A stretch of DNA of 43,222 nt from Saprospiraceae bacterium (GCA_027486765.1 JAIXOO010000193.1:1-43222), one strand, 5' to 3'. Numbered from the stretch's first letter, positions 24,954-33,587 are shown. Program-made: numbers and translations. Notes: generated from the letters alone by a model not told the origin.

Positions 24954-27314
24954 TTATTTCAACGTCTCCTCAAATAACTTAAAGATCCGCTTGTATTCAT
25001 CTGACCAGCTACTTGGCTCAATAAACCCGTGATCCTCCATTGGGAAAACGGCCAAATCCCATTTGTCCTTTTTCAATTCGATCAAACGTTGAGACAAACG
25101 CACGACATCCTGGAAATGCACGTTCACATCTACCATCCCGTGCAACATCAGCAGATTGCCCTTCAGCCCTTCCGCAAAATAGATCGGTGAACTGCGGCGG
25201 TAGGCGATGCTGTCCTCCACTGGCGTATTCAAAATGTTGGCCGTATAGCCATGGTTATAATGCGCCCAATCGGTCACCGAGCGCAAACCCGCCCCACTTT
25301 TGAAGGTTTCGGGAGCATTGAACAAGGCCATCAAGGTGATGAAGCCACCATAAGAGCCGCCATAAATCCCGATGTTTTGAGCATTTACTTTGTGGGTACT
25401 CACCAGATATTTGGCACCATCCACCTGATCATCCAGGTCTTTGCCCCCCATATGGCGGTAGATGCCCGTGCGCCAGTCGCGGCCATACCCCGCGCTCCCT
25501 CGGTAATCCACATCCAAAACGGTGTAACCCCGATCCACCAGGAAATTGTGGAACATGTACTCCCGCGAGTAGCTGCTCCACCAGTTGTGTACGTTTTGCA
25601 GGTAGCCTGCTCCGTGTACGAAGATGACCGCCGGGCGACTTGGTGCAGGTTTGGTAGGTTTGTACAAACGGGCAGGGACTTTCACTCCGTCCCGAGCGGT
25701 AAACCACACAATCTCAGGCACCCGCCAGGGGTAAGCTTTAAAAGCAGAGGTGGTAGAACTGGTCACCTGTTGGGCTGTAGCTCCGGCCTGATTGGGCATC
25801 CAGTACAATTCCCAGGGTTTGTTGCCAAAAGAATAACGAATGGCCAGGGTACTTTCATCCGGCGACAACACTGCTTCATTGCCTCCTTTGAGACTGGTGA
25901 TTTTTTCCAATTTACCTCCAGAAACGGGCAAGCGGTAAAAATGCCCTTCGTGTGGCCCCTCCGCGCTGGCGGTGGCAAAAAAGAATTTGCCATCGCGGGA
26001 CAGGTTGCTTTCCAGGATTTCAAAATTGCCACTGGTCAGGGCTTTTTTTACTCCGGTTTTGACGTTTACCGTGTAGATGTGTGAGAAACCCGTTTCTTCG
26101 GATTGAAACCACAGGTGTTCATTGTCGGGTAACCAACCGATGCTGGCCCCGCCGAAACCACTAACTCCCGGTCCACCAATCCAGGCATCGTCGTGTTGGT
26201 GATCCAGCTGTTTGAGTTGTCCGGTAAGCAGGTCAATGAGTACGATCCAACGATCTTTGTTGTCCTGAGCGCGTAGGGAAATAACCGCTTTGCCATCGTC
26301 TGAGAACAAAACATTGGCAAAAGAAACCTCGCGGGGCTTGTCGTATTTGGGGTTGTAGGGTTTTTCTCCCTTGTGGTAGTCTTTCAGGAAGGCGGGTTTG
26401 TCATAAATGCCTTCCAGTTTTTTGGTGTCTACCATATAAAAGGTGTCGCGGGTACGGTCGTAAATGCCAAACTCGTACGTGTCCTGTGGGGTACCAACTT
26501 TAGAGCGGGCCATCAGGTCGCTGGTATAGCCCGATTCGGTGACGTAATTGGGTACATCCGTGCTTTTGGGCTCGGCGCGTTTGGTATAACGAAAGGTGAC
26601 GAAACGCAGGTCAGGGCTGGCTTGTAGTCCGCCAAGAAACTTACTGCCGTAGTTGATTTCACGGGCACGTTTGACCTCTAATGCCTTATTCTGGCGATCC
26701 CGGATGTCGCGTTGGCCTTTGCGCCAGCGCAATACATCAAATAGATCCATTTGGTCTTCCTTCAGCCAGGCTTCGTTTTCGAGTGGCTTGGCGCTGGGCC
26801 TGGCTGGCGTATTGCGGAAGTTGGTCAGTTGCGCAATGCTGCCTGTAGCGCTGTCCCAATGGTAGAGGTTGTTGTTGCTCACCCAGGTCAGGCCCTTGCC
26901 ATCGCCCGTAAACCGTGGGCTGCCTTCGTTGTCAAAGGTATTGGTGATTTGTTGCTCTTTGCCGGTAGTTAAATCGAGCAAAAATACATCGCCGTTGCGG
27001 CCAAATACCTTGCGGCGGTAGTCTTTGCTGTATTCACCATTGCCTACCATTTTGCGTTGCTCTTCCAGGCTGACTTTTTCGGGTTTTCCATTGGGCAATA
27101 CTACTTTGTACAGGCTGGCCAGCGTGTCCATCGTAGGATTCCAGCTGAAATAGATGGTTTTGTTGTCTTCGCCCCAAAAGACATTGTCGGGGGAAAAACC
27201 GATGAAGCGATCGCCGAGCATAATTTGGTCAATGCTTAAGGCAGTGGGGGATTGTGCCTGGGCCATCAGCAGGCAAAAGATCCCCAGGATTAGGGTAGTA
27301 GAAATTTTTTTCAT
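24954..27314 (-). CDS. Secreted S9 family serine peptidase (DPP IV/prolyl oligopeptidase-like)
   Basis: This 786-residue protein has a signal peptide ending MAQAQ. An N-terminal beta-propeller with TolB/DPP IV-like repeats (GKEQQITNTFDNEGSPRFTG) covers about 1-510. The alpha/beta-hydrolase domain follows. The nucleophile is in GGSYGGF (Ser about 654), Asp in HGMVDVNVHF (about 728), and His in EDHGF (about 760). These enzymes cut short peptides from the N-terminus or after Pro, normally in the periplasm. The start at 27314 is the ATG that opens the signal peptide; the longer frame to 27338 adds unrelated residues. It is followed by hairpin element 6, and feoB lies upstream. Confidence 0.92.
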   Translation of the reverse strand: MKKISTTLILGIFCLLMAQAQSPTALSIDQIMLGDRFIGFSPDNVFWGEDNKTIYFSWNPTMDTLASLYKVVLPNGKPEKVSLEEQRKMVGNGEYSKDYRRKVFGRNGDVFLLDLTTGKEQQITNTFDNEGSPRFTGDGKGLTWVSNNNLYHWDSATGSIAQLTNFRNTPARPSAKPLENEAWLKEDQMDLFDVLRWRKGQRDIRDRQNKALEVKRAREINYGSKFLGGLQASPDLRFVTFRYTKRAEPKSTDVPNYVTESGYTSDLMARSKVGTPQDTYEFGIYDRTRDTFYMVDTKKLEGIYDKPAFLKDYHKGEKPYNPKYDKPREVSFANVLFSDDGKAVISLRAQDNKDRWIVLIDLLTGQLKQLDHQHDDAWIGGPGVSGFGGASIGWLPDNEHLWFQSEETGFSHIYTVNVKTGVKKALTSGNFEILESNLSRDGKFFFATASAEGPHEGHFYRLPVSGGKLEKITSLKGGNEAVLSPDESTLAIRYSFGNKPWELYWMPNQAGATAQQVTSSTTSAFKAYPWRVPEIVWFTARDGVKVPARLYKPTKPAPSRPAVIFVHGAGYLQNVHNWWSSYSREYMFHNFLVDRGYTVLDVDYRGSAGYGRDWRTGIYRHMGGKDLDDQVDGAKYLVSTHKVNAQNIGIYGGSYGGFITLMALFNAPETFKSGAGLRSVTDWAHYNHGYTANILNTPVEDSIAYRRSSPIYFAEGLKGNLLMLHGMVDVNVHFQDVVRLSQRLIELKKDKWDLAVFPMEDHGFIEPSSWSDEYKRIFKLFEETLK

Positions 27315-27319
27315 GTTAG

Positions 27320-27338
27320 TTGTCAGTGAGGCTGACAA
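27320..27338 (-). promoter_or_regulatory. Inverted repeat TTGTCAG/CTGACAA before the S9 peptidase start
   Basis: Seven-bp perfect arms with a 5-nt loop end 5 bp before the ATG at 27314. It could be an operator or an mRNA leader hairpin. The position, immediately at the start codon, is the only support. Confidence 0.3.
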
Positions 27339-27434
27339 GATCGAAAAAAAATAGAAGATGGAAAAAGGGAAAGCGTGATTGATGCCGAATGGGTGGATTG
27401 AGCAGTTAAATGACGGTTATGGCAGTAATTTTCC

Positions 27435-29576
27435 TCAACTCAACCACATATACGCCAGCCAGCTGCTCAAATACGCCAGCCCCGTCATAAAGGCAAACTG
27501 AATCAGCGGCCATTTCCAGGACTTTGTTTCCCGTTTGACCACTGCAATGGTACTCATACACTGCATGGCAAAAACGTAGAACAGCAACAATGACAGGGAA
27601 GTAGCCGGACTGTAAATCAACTCTTTGGTAATGGGATCGCGTTGTTTGGCCATTTTTTCCCGGATCGAATACTCGTCATCCTGATGTCCAATGCTATAAA
27701 TGGTAGCCATGGTAGCCACAAAAACCTCCCGGGCCGCAAATGAGGTGATCAGTGCAATGCCAATTTTCCAGTCAAAACCCAGTGGTCGGATAGCTGGTTC
27801 AATGAACTTGCCCAATTGCCCGGCAAAGGAAGCTTCCATCACCTGAGCATCGATCAAATCCTGCGTAGCGGTTTCATCCAGGTTTTTCAATTGAGCACTG
27901 CGGCGGGCCACTTCTTCTGCCCGTTTGACTGCCCCCGGAGGACCAAAAGACGACATGAGCCAGAGTACCATGCTGATGATCAGGATAATCCTCCCTGCTT
28001 CAAAGGTGAAGGTCTTTACCTTTTCCCATACGGTCAGCCATATATTGCGCATGACGGGTAAGCGGTATTCTGGCAATTCCAGCATCAGGTAGCTGGTTTC
28101 GTTGGTGCGTAAAATCAATTTAAAAACCAGCGCAGCCAACAAGGCCGCCGCAATCCCCAAAAGGTAAAGTCCCATGAAGGCCAGCGCCTGCAAACTGACA
28201 AAACCAACCTTGGTAGGCGGTACCACAAACCCAATCAAAACGGTGTACACCGGAATCCGTGCCGAACAACTAATAAATGGTGTAACCAGGATGGTGATCA
28301 AGCGTTCTTTCCAGTTGCTGATGGTACGGGTACTCATGATGGCGGGAATCGCACATGCGCCGCCGGAAATAAGTGCCACCACACTGCGGCCATTGAGGCC
28401 AAAAAACTGCATGATGCGGTCAAACATAAACGCCGCACGCGCCATGTAACCGACTTCTTCCAATAAGGATATGAGGAAAAACAGGATGGCGATTTGTGGT
28501 ACAAAAACGACCACACCACTCAGACCCGTCACGATTCCTTCAGTCAGTAAATCCGTCAGCCAGTGTTCCGGCAGGTTGTTTTGTAGGAAAGTATTGAGGC
28601 CACCAAAAGCGCCTTCGATAAAGTTCATGGGCAATTCAGCCCAAGTAAACAATGCGTGAAAAATCATTAACATCAACCCAAAAAATACCACTGGTCCAAA
28701 AAAGCGGTTGGTCAGGAAATCATCCAGTCTTTCGGTAAAACTGGCTGAACCCAGCCCATCTTTGTCCCGAGCTTGTTGGACGATAGGGGTGAATTGGTCG
28801 TAGCGCTGCATGGTTTCATACACTTGCAACTGCAAATCCTGGAAACCCGTATTCTCGATGGCCTGCTCAATGACTTGTTTTTGAGTAGGGGTCAAAAAAG
28901 GCAACCATTTGATGTGGTGTGCCAAAAGCACCAATTGATAAGGGGTATAGCCAGGAAAATCACCCTGTACTTGGGTGATCAATTTGGCCTCTTCTGGTGC
29001 CAAACGGTATTGGGTGCTGTCGATAGGAACATTGGTGGCAGGTATCTGTGCCAATAAATCAACCAGCAACTGCTTTAATTGCTCCAAACCTTCGCCTGTG
29101 CGGCCACTGACCAGTAGGGTAGGGGCTCCCAGCTTGCGACCGAGCTTTTCCAGATCGTATTGCAATCCTTCTTGTTCGGCTACATCAGCCATGTTGAGCG
29201 CGAGCAGCACCGGAATACCCAGGTCTTTGAGCTGGCTGAACAGCAGGAGGTGCTTTTCCAACTTGGTGACATCGGCAATGTACACGATGGCGTCGGGGTA
29301 GTTTTCGTTACCAGGTTGGACTAAACTTTGTACAACCAGTTTTTCATCTTTGGAGGTAGGGTAGAAACTGTATGCGCCGGGAAGATCAATGAGTTCGGCA
29401 TGGATGCCACCGGGAAGATCCAGCGTACCCGTTTTTTTGTCAACTGTAACCCCAGGGAAATTGCCTACCTTCTGTTGTAGGCCGGTCAGTTGATTGAAAA
29501 TCGAAGTTTTGCCACTGTTGGGGTTACCAATGAGGGCAATCTTTGGTTCAGGAGTGGGCGATGGAGCTGGTTTCAA
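27435..29576 (-). CDS. feoB: Ferrous iron transport protein B
   Basis: This is a 713-residue FeoB. The N-terminal G domain has GNPNSGKTS (17-25), FPGVTVDKK, DLPG and ALNMAD. The membrane part carries the two Gate modules, with SGGACAIPAIMSTRT, then FISCSARIPVYTVLIG holding the conserved Cys, and TSFAAREVFVATMATIY. It takes up Fe(II) across the inner membrane. The frame appears to begin with a TTG (29574-29576); no ATG lies between it and the G1 motif, so the true start could be another non-ATG codon slightly upstream. The feoA gene ends 33 bp before it. Cys and Ser-rich FeoC is not present. Confidence 0.95.
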   Translation of the reverse strand: MKPAPSPTPEPKIALIGNPNSGKTSIFNQLTGLQQKVGNFPGVTVDKKTGTLDLPGGIHAELIDLPGAYSFYPTSKDEKLVVQSLVQPGNENYPDAIVYIADVTKLEKHLLLFSQLKDLGIPVLLALNMADVAEQEGLQYDLEKLGRKLGAPTLLVSGRTGEGLEQLKQLLVDLLAQIPATNVPIDSTQYRLAPEEAKLITQVQGDFPGYTPYQLVLLAHHIKWLPFLTPTQKQVIEQAIENTGFQDLQLQVYETMQRYDQFTPIVQQARDKDGLGSASFTERLDDFLTNRFFGPVVFFGLMLMIFHALFTWAELPMNFIEGAFGGLNTFLQNNLPEHWLTDLLTEGIVTGLSGVVVFVPQIAILFFLISLLEEVGYMARAAFMFDRIMQFFGLNGRSVVALISGGACAIPAIMSTRTISNWKERLITILVTPFISCSARIPVYTVLIGFVVPPTKVGFVSLQALAFMGLYLLGIAAALLAALVFKLILRTNETSYLMLELPEYRLPVMRNIWLTVWEKVKTFTFEAGRIILIISMVLWLMSSFGPPGAVKRAEEVARRSAQLKNLDETATQDLIDAQVMEASFAGQLGKFIEPAIRPLGFDWKIGIALITSFAAREVFVATMATIYSIGHQDDEYSIREKMAKQRDPITKELIYSPATSLSLLLFYVFAMQCMSTIAVVKRETKSWKWPLIQFAFMTGLAYLSSWLAYMWLS

Positions 29577-29609
29577 ACCTTTGACAGAACTAGAGAAAAT
29601 GAAATAAAA

Positions 29610-29825
29610 TTAACGCACCATAATGATACAGGCTTCTGATTTGCGCAAAGCAATCAAAAGATTGTCTGCTTTGATGTAACACCCGCCGCCAAATGGGGCT
29701 GCGCGTACCATCTCAATCTGGGTGCCTGGTAGGATGCCCATTGATAACAGCTTGCAAGCCATGCAGTTATCGGTGAAATGGGAAACATGCCCCTTGCTGC
29801 CAACTTTTAATTTGGCCAATTGCAT
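29610..29825 (-). CDS. feoA: Ferrous iron transport protein A
   Basis: This is a 71-residue SH3-like FeoA. The family pattern MGILPGTQIEMVRAAPFGGG is clear, and the N-terminus MQLAKLKVGSKG fits the usual FeoA start. I chose the ATG at 29825 over the upstream GTG at 29849 for that reason. FeoA binds FeoB and is needed for iron uptake. It is the first gene of a feoAB operon, with two palindromes resembling DtxR-family boxes about 125-165 bp upstream. Confidence 0.92.
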   Translation of the reverse strand: MQLAKLKVGSKGHVSHFTDNCMACKLLSMGILPGTQIEMVRAAPFGGGCYIKADNLLIALRKSEACIIMVR

Positions 29826-29948
29826 TCCGGTATTTGTAGTTGCGACCACGAGTACGCTTATTTTGATTTAATCTAAGTAACAATTCTGGTGCAAAATAGA
29901 TCGTTTTTTTTCGTTTTATGCTAACAAAAATCATCGTTGGGCAAAAAT

Positions 29949-29964
29949 TACCTAGCATGAGGTA
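29949..29964 (-). promoter_or_regulatory. Half-conserved palindrome TACCTAGCATGAGGTA upstream of feoA
   Basis: TACCT and AGGTA arms flank a 6-nt centre. It is the same design as the perfect box 26 bp away (centre to centre). Together they look like tandem operators for an iron-responsive regulator. Confidence 0.5.
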
Positions 29965-29974
29965 GCAACCTTTA

Positions 29975-29990
29975 TACCTAATGTTAGGTA
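29975..29990 (-). promoter_or_regulatory. Perfect palindrome TACCTAATGTTAGGTA, candidate DtxR-family iron box
   Basis: Seven-bp perfect arms (TACCTAA/TTAGGTA) flank TG. The TTAGGT/ACCTAA words match half-sites of IdeR/DtxR/MntR boxes. It sits upstream of feoAB, as expected for Fe(II)-dependent repression, about 150 bp before the feoA ATG. A regulator gene is not in the window. Confidence 0.6.
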
Positions 29991-30026
29991 CTGAATGAAA
30001 GAAACTAAAGAATTATTGGTTTTTAA

Positions 30027-30224
30027 TCGCTTCTTTGCCAACTCAAGTCTTCAGAATATGTTTTCCAAAGGCGAGGCTTCTTAACGAAGTATGGGTTAAA
30101 ATTTGCCCTTCAAATTACATTGATCAATTGTGATTTGGTACTTACGCTCAATTTGTTCTATTTTACTTCCGAAGATCAGAGCGATGTGGTGCTGCGCAAA
30201 ATTGAACTGTACGACAGGCTTTGA
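30027..30224 (+). pseudogene. Open frame of 65 codons without a start, possible gene remnant
   Basis: Between feoA and porP one plus-strand frame stays open for 65 codons. Its C-terminal part looks protein-like (FYFTSEDQSDVVLRKIELYD). It has no in-frame ATG and no family I can name. A separate 29-codon ATG frame (29995-30084) overlaps its start. It could be the tail of a decayed gene or chance. Confidence 0.2.
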
Positions 30225-30239
30225 TCCAAAATTCGAACT

Positions 30240-31205
30240 ATGCGTAAACTTCAGACCCTCTTTTGGGGCATTTTATTAGGTTGTTCCAGCCTGCATGCCC
30301 AACAATCGGCACAGTATACCTTGCATATGCTGAGTCCTTATTATTGGAACCCTGGTGCAGCAGCCATTGATCAGGATTTGAGTCTTACGGCCAGCATCAG
30401 ACAACAATGGGGAGGTTTGCCGGGGGCACCTACCTCACAGTTTGCCTTGTTGCAAGTTCCGCTGCCCCAATTCCGGGCGGCCTTCGGCGTGAAGTTTGAA
30501 AATGATGAACTAGGGGCCCAGCGCAACAGCAATCTGATGCTTAGTTACAACTACCAGTTGGAATTGGGCGAAGCCACCCTTGGTTTGGGCGTATCAGGTG
30601 GTTTTATGCAGTATGGTCTGGATGGATCCCAATTGCGGGCCCCTGATGGCACTTATCAGGACATTTTGATCAACCACAACGACGCCATTCTTTCTGCGGG
30701 AGCGATGAGTGGCATGTCGCCCACTTTTGATCTGGGCGCTTATTACCAAAGTGAAAAATGGAACTTTGGTCTCGCCGTGCGCAATGCGACTGCGGCAAGT
30801 ATCAAGCTCAGTGAATTTGACCTAAATACGACACGAACCATTTTTTTTAATGCCCAAACTTCCTTTCCTTTGGGAACCAGTCTATTGTTTCAACCATCTG
30901 CTATAGTACGTACGGATTTAACACAAATACAAACTGACCTAGGTTTGTTAATTCGATATAATGACAATATCTTTGGCGGCGCTTCGTTTAGAGGGTATAA
31001 TTCCAATAGCATTGATGCTCTTGGTTTGATCGCAGGAGCAAAACTAAATGAGAAGTTGAGCGTGGCCTATGCCTACGATTTAATTCTCTCGCCATTGCGT
31101 GAAGTAAGCAATGGATCTCACGAGTTGAGGGTGCATTACCGCATCCAACAGGGGATTGGAAAAGGGCGCAAGCCTAAAATCATCTACAATCCTCGCTTAT
31201 TATAA
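30240..31205 (+). CDS. porP: Type IX secretion system PorP/SprF family outer membrane protein
   Basis: This 321-residue protein has a signal peptide (ending SLHAQ) and a predicted beta-barrel. Family signatures are QYTLHMLSPYYWNPGAAA, SIRQQWGGLPGAPTSQ and the alternating strands that follow. PorP/SprF proteins bind the PorE/PG1058-type linker and interact with partner secreted proteins in gliding or type IX secretion. It lies 191 bp upstream of gldK in the same direction, which reproduces the porP-K-L-M-N order of Porphyromonas. The ATG at 30240 opens the signal peptide. Many paralogs exist per genome, so assignment to PorP itself rests on its position. Confidence 0.87.
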   Translation: MRKLQTLFWGILLGCSSLHAQQSAQYTLHMLSPYYWNPGAAAIDQDLSLTASIRQQWGGLPGAPTSQFALLQVPLPQFRAAFGVKFENDELGAQRNSNLMLSYNYQLELGEATLGLGVSGGFMQYGLDGSQLRAPDGTYQDILINHNDAILSAGAMSGMSPTFDLGAYYQSEKWNFGLAVRNATAASIKLSEFDLNTTRTIFFNAQTSFPLGTSLLFQPSAIVRTDLTQIQTDLGLLIRYNDNIFGGASFRGYNSNSIDALGLIAGAKLNEKLSVAYAYDLILSPLREVSNGSHELRVHYRIQQGIGKGRKPKIIYNPRLL

Positions 31206-31335
31206 GCGGAAAAATGTACTTTAAACTTTTTTTGATTCGCTAAAATAAGCAGCATGGGCTTCGCGTTTGAGCTATCGGATTGTTAAACTTAGGGCGAAAC
31301 GCACCAATTAACTTTTTTTGAATTTCTAAACGATC

Positions 31336-31343
31336 TATATTTA
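31336..31343 (+). promoter_or_regulatory. Possible -7 element TATATTTA before gldK
   Basis: It matches TAnnTTTG in all but the last base and lies 53 nt before the gldK ATG. A TTTG occurs 15 bp upstream, closer than the 19-21 bp expected, so confidence is low. A small CAGCTT/AAGCTG hairpin (31346-31364) follows in the leader. Confidence 0.3.
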
Positions 31344-31396
31344 CGCAGCTTTATATCGAAGCTGTTTAAAGTCTGAAGGAAAACTCGGGTATTAAC

Positions 31397-32653
31397 ATGA
31401 AAAACGTACTCAAGCTTGCACTAGTTGCGCTGGTATTTGTAGCGGTTGCTTGCGGAAAGCAAGAAAGCGGAGAACTAACCGGAGTTCTCGACCGTCCGGT
31501 ATGGAAAGGAATCAATCCTTACGGTATGGTCTACGTCCCCTCTGGCACCCTGTTGGTTGGACCCAGCGATCAGGATGTCAGCAACACCTTTGTTCAGCGT
31601 CCCAAACAAATCTCTATTGTAGGGTTTTTTATGGACGAAACTGAAATCACCAACAATGAATACCGCCAGTTCGTTTACTGGGTAAAGGATTCAATTGCTC
31701 ACACGATTCTGGAGCACTTCCTCGAAAGTGACGAAGACGATGCCGACGAAGGTCGCATCGACTGGGAACAGGAAATCGATTGGGAAGACCCCGATGGCGC
31801 CCTCGCCGAAATGTACTACCAGGGCGATGACCGTTTTGCGGGCAAAAAAGAAATTGACGTTCGTAACCTAAAGTACAAATACTCTTGGTACGATTGGAAA
31901 AAAGCGGCTAACGACCGTGGCCGTTCTCCGCGCAATGAATTCATCAAAGAAAAAGAGGTAAACGTTTATCCCGATACGCTGGTATGGGTACGCGACTTTG
32001 CCTATTCTTACAATGAGCCGCATGCCCGGAACTACTTTTGGCACCCTGCTTTCGATGAGTATCCCGTAGTGGGCATCGACTGGCATACCGCTAATGCGTT
32101 CTGTTACTGGCGCACCATGTTGTGGAACAAAGCAACTGGTGATAGCAAAGACGGTCAAAACACCGAAAACTACCGACTCCCCTTCGAACATGAATGGGAA
32201 TATGCCGCTCGCGGTGGTCGTGATCGGGCAATGTACCCTTGGGGCGGGCCTTATATCCGCAATGCCAAAGGTTGTTTGTTGGCCAATTTCAAACCTGGTC
32301 GTGGCAACTATCCCGAAGATGGTGGTTTCTACACCGTTAGCGCCGATGCTTACTTTCCTAACGATTATGGCCTGTACAACATGGCTGGCAACGTTTCGGA
32401 ATGGACCAATACAGCATACTATGAGAACGCTTATTCTTTCTTGCACGATTTGAACCCGGACATCCGTTACGATGCCGAGGATGATGATACACCAGAAAAT
32501 AAGCGCAAAGTTATTCGTGGTGGTTCCTGGAAAGACATTCACCACTTCCTTCAGACGGGTGCACGTAGCTTCGAATACCAAGACACTACCAAGTCTTACG
32601 TAGGTTTCCGTTGTGCACTGACCTTCTTGGGCCGTTCCATCAACGACTTCTAA
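31397..32653 (+). CDS. gldK: Gliding motility/type IX secretion lipoprotein GldK
   Basis: This 418-residue lipoprotein (Cys19 after AVA) has an FGE-sulfatase (SUMF1) fold. Segments seen are MVYVPSGTLLVG, FFMDETEITNNEYRQF, YPVVGIDWHTANAFCYWR, YRLPFEHEWEYAARGG, GLYNMAGNVSEWT, and a closing GGSWKD with YVGFRCAL. GldK/PorK forms the periplasmic ring with GldN under the outer membrane. A strongly acidic insertion (about residues 110-150, rich in Asp and Glu) interrupts the fold after the EITNNEYRQF segment. It is the first of gldKLMN, but it is separated from gldL by 313 bp containing two hairpins. Confidence 0.95.
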   Translation: MKNVLKLALVALVFVAVACGKQESGELTGVLDRPVWKGINPYGMVYVPSGTLLVGPSDQDVSNTFVQRPKQISIVGFFMDETEITNNEYRQFVYWVKDSIAHTILEHFLESDEDDADEGRIDWEQEIDWEDPDGALAEMYYQGDDRFAGKKEIDVRNLKYKYSWYDWKKAANDRGRSPRNEFIKEKEVNVYPDTLVWVRDFAYSYNEPHARNYFWHPAFDEYPVVGIDWHTANAFCYWRTMLWNKATGDSKDGQNTENYRLPFEHEWEYAARGGRDRAMYPWGGPYIRNAKGCLLANFKPGRGNYPEDGGFYTVSADAYFPNDYGLYNMAGNVSEWTNTAYYENAYSFLHDLNPDIRYDAEDDDTPENKRKVIRGGSWKDIHHFLQTGARSFEYQDTTKSYVGFRCALTFLGRSINDF

Positions 32654-32677
32654 TCCACATCTGGATCGATAAAGCAA

Positions 32678-32710
32678 AAGGATACTGCACACTTGTTGTG
32701 CAGTATCCTT
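32678..32710 (+). terminator. Strong stem-loop after gldK
   Basis: AAGGATACTGCACA (32678-32691) pairs perfectly with TGTGCAGTATCCTT (32697-32710) around a 5-nt loop, 24 bp after the stop. There is no long T-run, but a 14-bp stem directly after gldK could cause attenuation or 3'-end protection. Confidence 0.55.
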
Positions 32711-32731
32711 CCGCTTTGTGGGCGTTTAGAT

Positions 32732-32851
32732 GTTGAGTAGTTAAGTAGAAGTAGTTAAGTAGTTAAGGCTACTCCAATGACAAACACCTCAAGGCTGATC
32801 AATGTCAAAGTTGCTTGCGGTAGCCTAAACTTTCTCAACTTTCTCAACTTT
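32732..32851. repeat. Iterated-word hairpin element 7 (between gldK and gldL)
   Basis: The left arm has GTTGAGTA, GTTAAGTA and GTTAAGG words, ending GGCTAC at about 32772. The right arm begins GTAGCC (32820-32825) and continues CTAAACTTTCTCAACTTTCTCAAC. On the minus strand the right core reads GGCTACCGCAAGCAAC, followed by TTTGACATTG, which is the same as the core of elements 1 and 4. The left core has diverged. The element lies 116 bp before gldL. Confidence 0.8.
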
Positions 32852-32966
32852 TTTTGGTCCAAACTGTAACCTTTTCCCGAATCTCCATTATTGTGATTGT
32901 AACCTGGGTAAAAAATCCCAACGAACAACCATATTCTTTGTCTAACCATCAAAAAAATCCTGAACA

Positions 32967-33587
32967 ATGAGCTTCCTGAAATCGAAAGGATTCAAGTACC
33001 TCAAAAACCTGATCATTGGTGTTGGTGCATCTGTAGTACTGCTTGGTGCACTCTTCAAAATTATGTCATGGCCACTCGCTGACGAAATGTTGATTCTCGG
33101 TATGATTACGGAGGCCCTGCTTTTCCTTTTCTTGGGTGTAATTGGCCCTGATAAAGATTACTACTGGGAAAAACTGTACCCAGGTTTGGATAGCTACAAT
33201 GCTCCCATGCAGCCAATGACGCCTGGTATCTCTACGGTAAGTGCTCCTGTAAATACTCCAGCGCTGAATGGTGAAGTAGTAGAACAACAATTGGGTGGCA
33301 TGTTGCAAGAATTGCAAGGCATGTCCAGAAGCCTGGGTTCGCTGAAAGCGCTGCAAGAAGTAGACTTCTCTGGCACCAAAGAGCAACTCAAGTCAATGAA
33401 CAACTTCTATACCAAGTTGAACGAAGCAATGGCTGATTTGACTGACTCTGCCGAAGAAACCAAAGTAGTGAAAGAAGGTTTGACTGAGTTGAACAAAAAC
33501 ATTTCCAAGCTGAACACGACTTATTCTTCGCTGAATAATGTGTATGGCTCGGTGATCACGGCAATGGCCAACGTTCGCCAAGGGTAA
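32967..33587 (+). CDS. gldL: Gliding motility/type IX secretion motor protein GldL
   Basis: This 206-residue protein has two N-terminal membrane helices (about 13-32 and 39-56), the second holding Glu49 (MITEALLF). In Flavobacterium the membrane glutamate is part of the proton-driven motor formed with GldM. The C-terminal 140 residues are a helical cytoplasmic domain with repeated Leu and Asp. It starts 313 bp after gldK, a gap containing a 14-bp hairpin and element 7; gldM follows after 48 bp. The helical domain is about the usual length. Confidence 0.95.
   Translation: MSFLKSKGFKYLKNLIIGVGASVVLLGALFKIMSWPLADEMLILGMITEALLFLFLGVIGPDKDYYWEKLYPGLDSYNAPMQPMTPGISTVSAPVNTPALNGEVVEQQLGGMLQELQGMSRSLGSLKALQEVDFSGTKEQLKSMNNFYTKLNEAMADLTDSAEETKVVKEGLTELNKNISKLNTTYSSLNNVYGSVITAMANVRQG

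Noticed and set aside
25251..26084. 277-codon plus-strand open frame
   Set aside because: It is a shadow of the S9 peptidase, whose catalytic triad and propeller are intact on the other strand.
29995..30084. 29-codon ATG open frame between the feoA operators and porP
   Set aside because: It is too short and lacks any recognisable feature; it overlaps the other open frame in the same gap.
31868..32692. 274-codon minus-strand open frame
   Set aside because: It is antisense to gldK, which has the full FGE-type domain.
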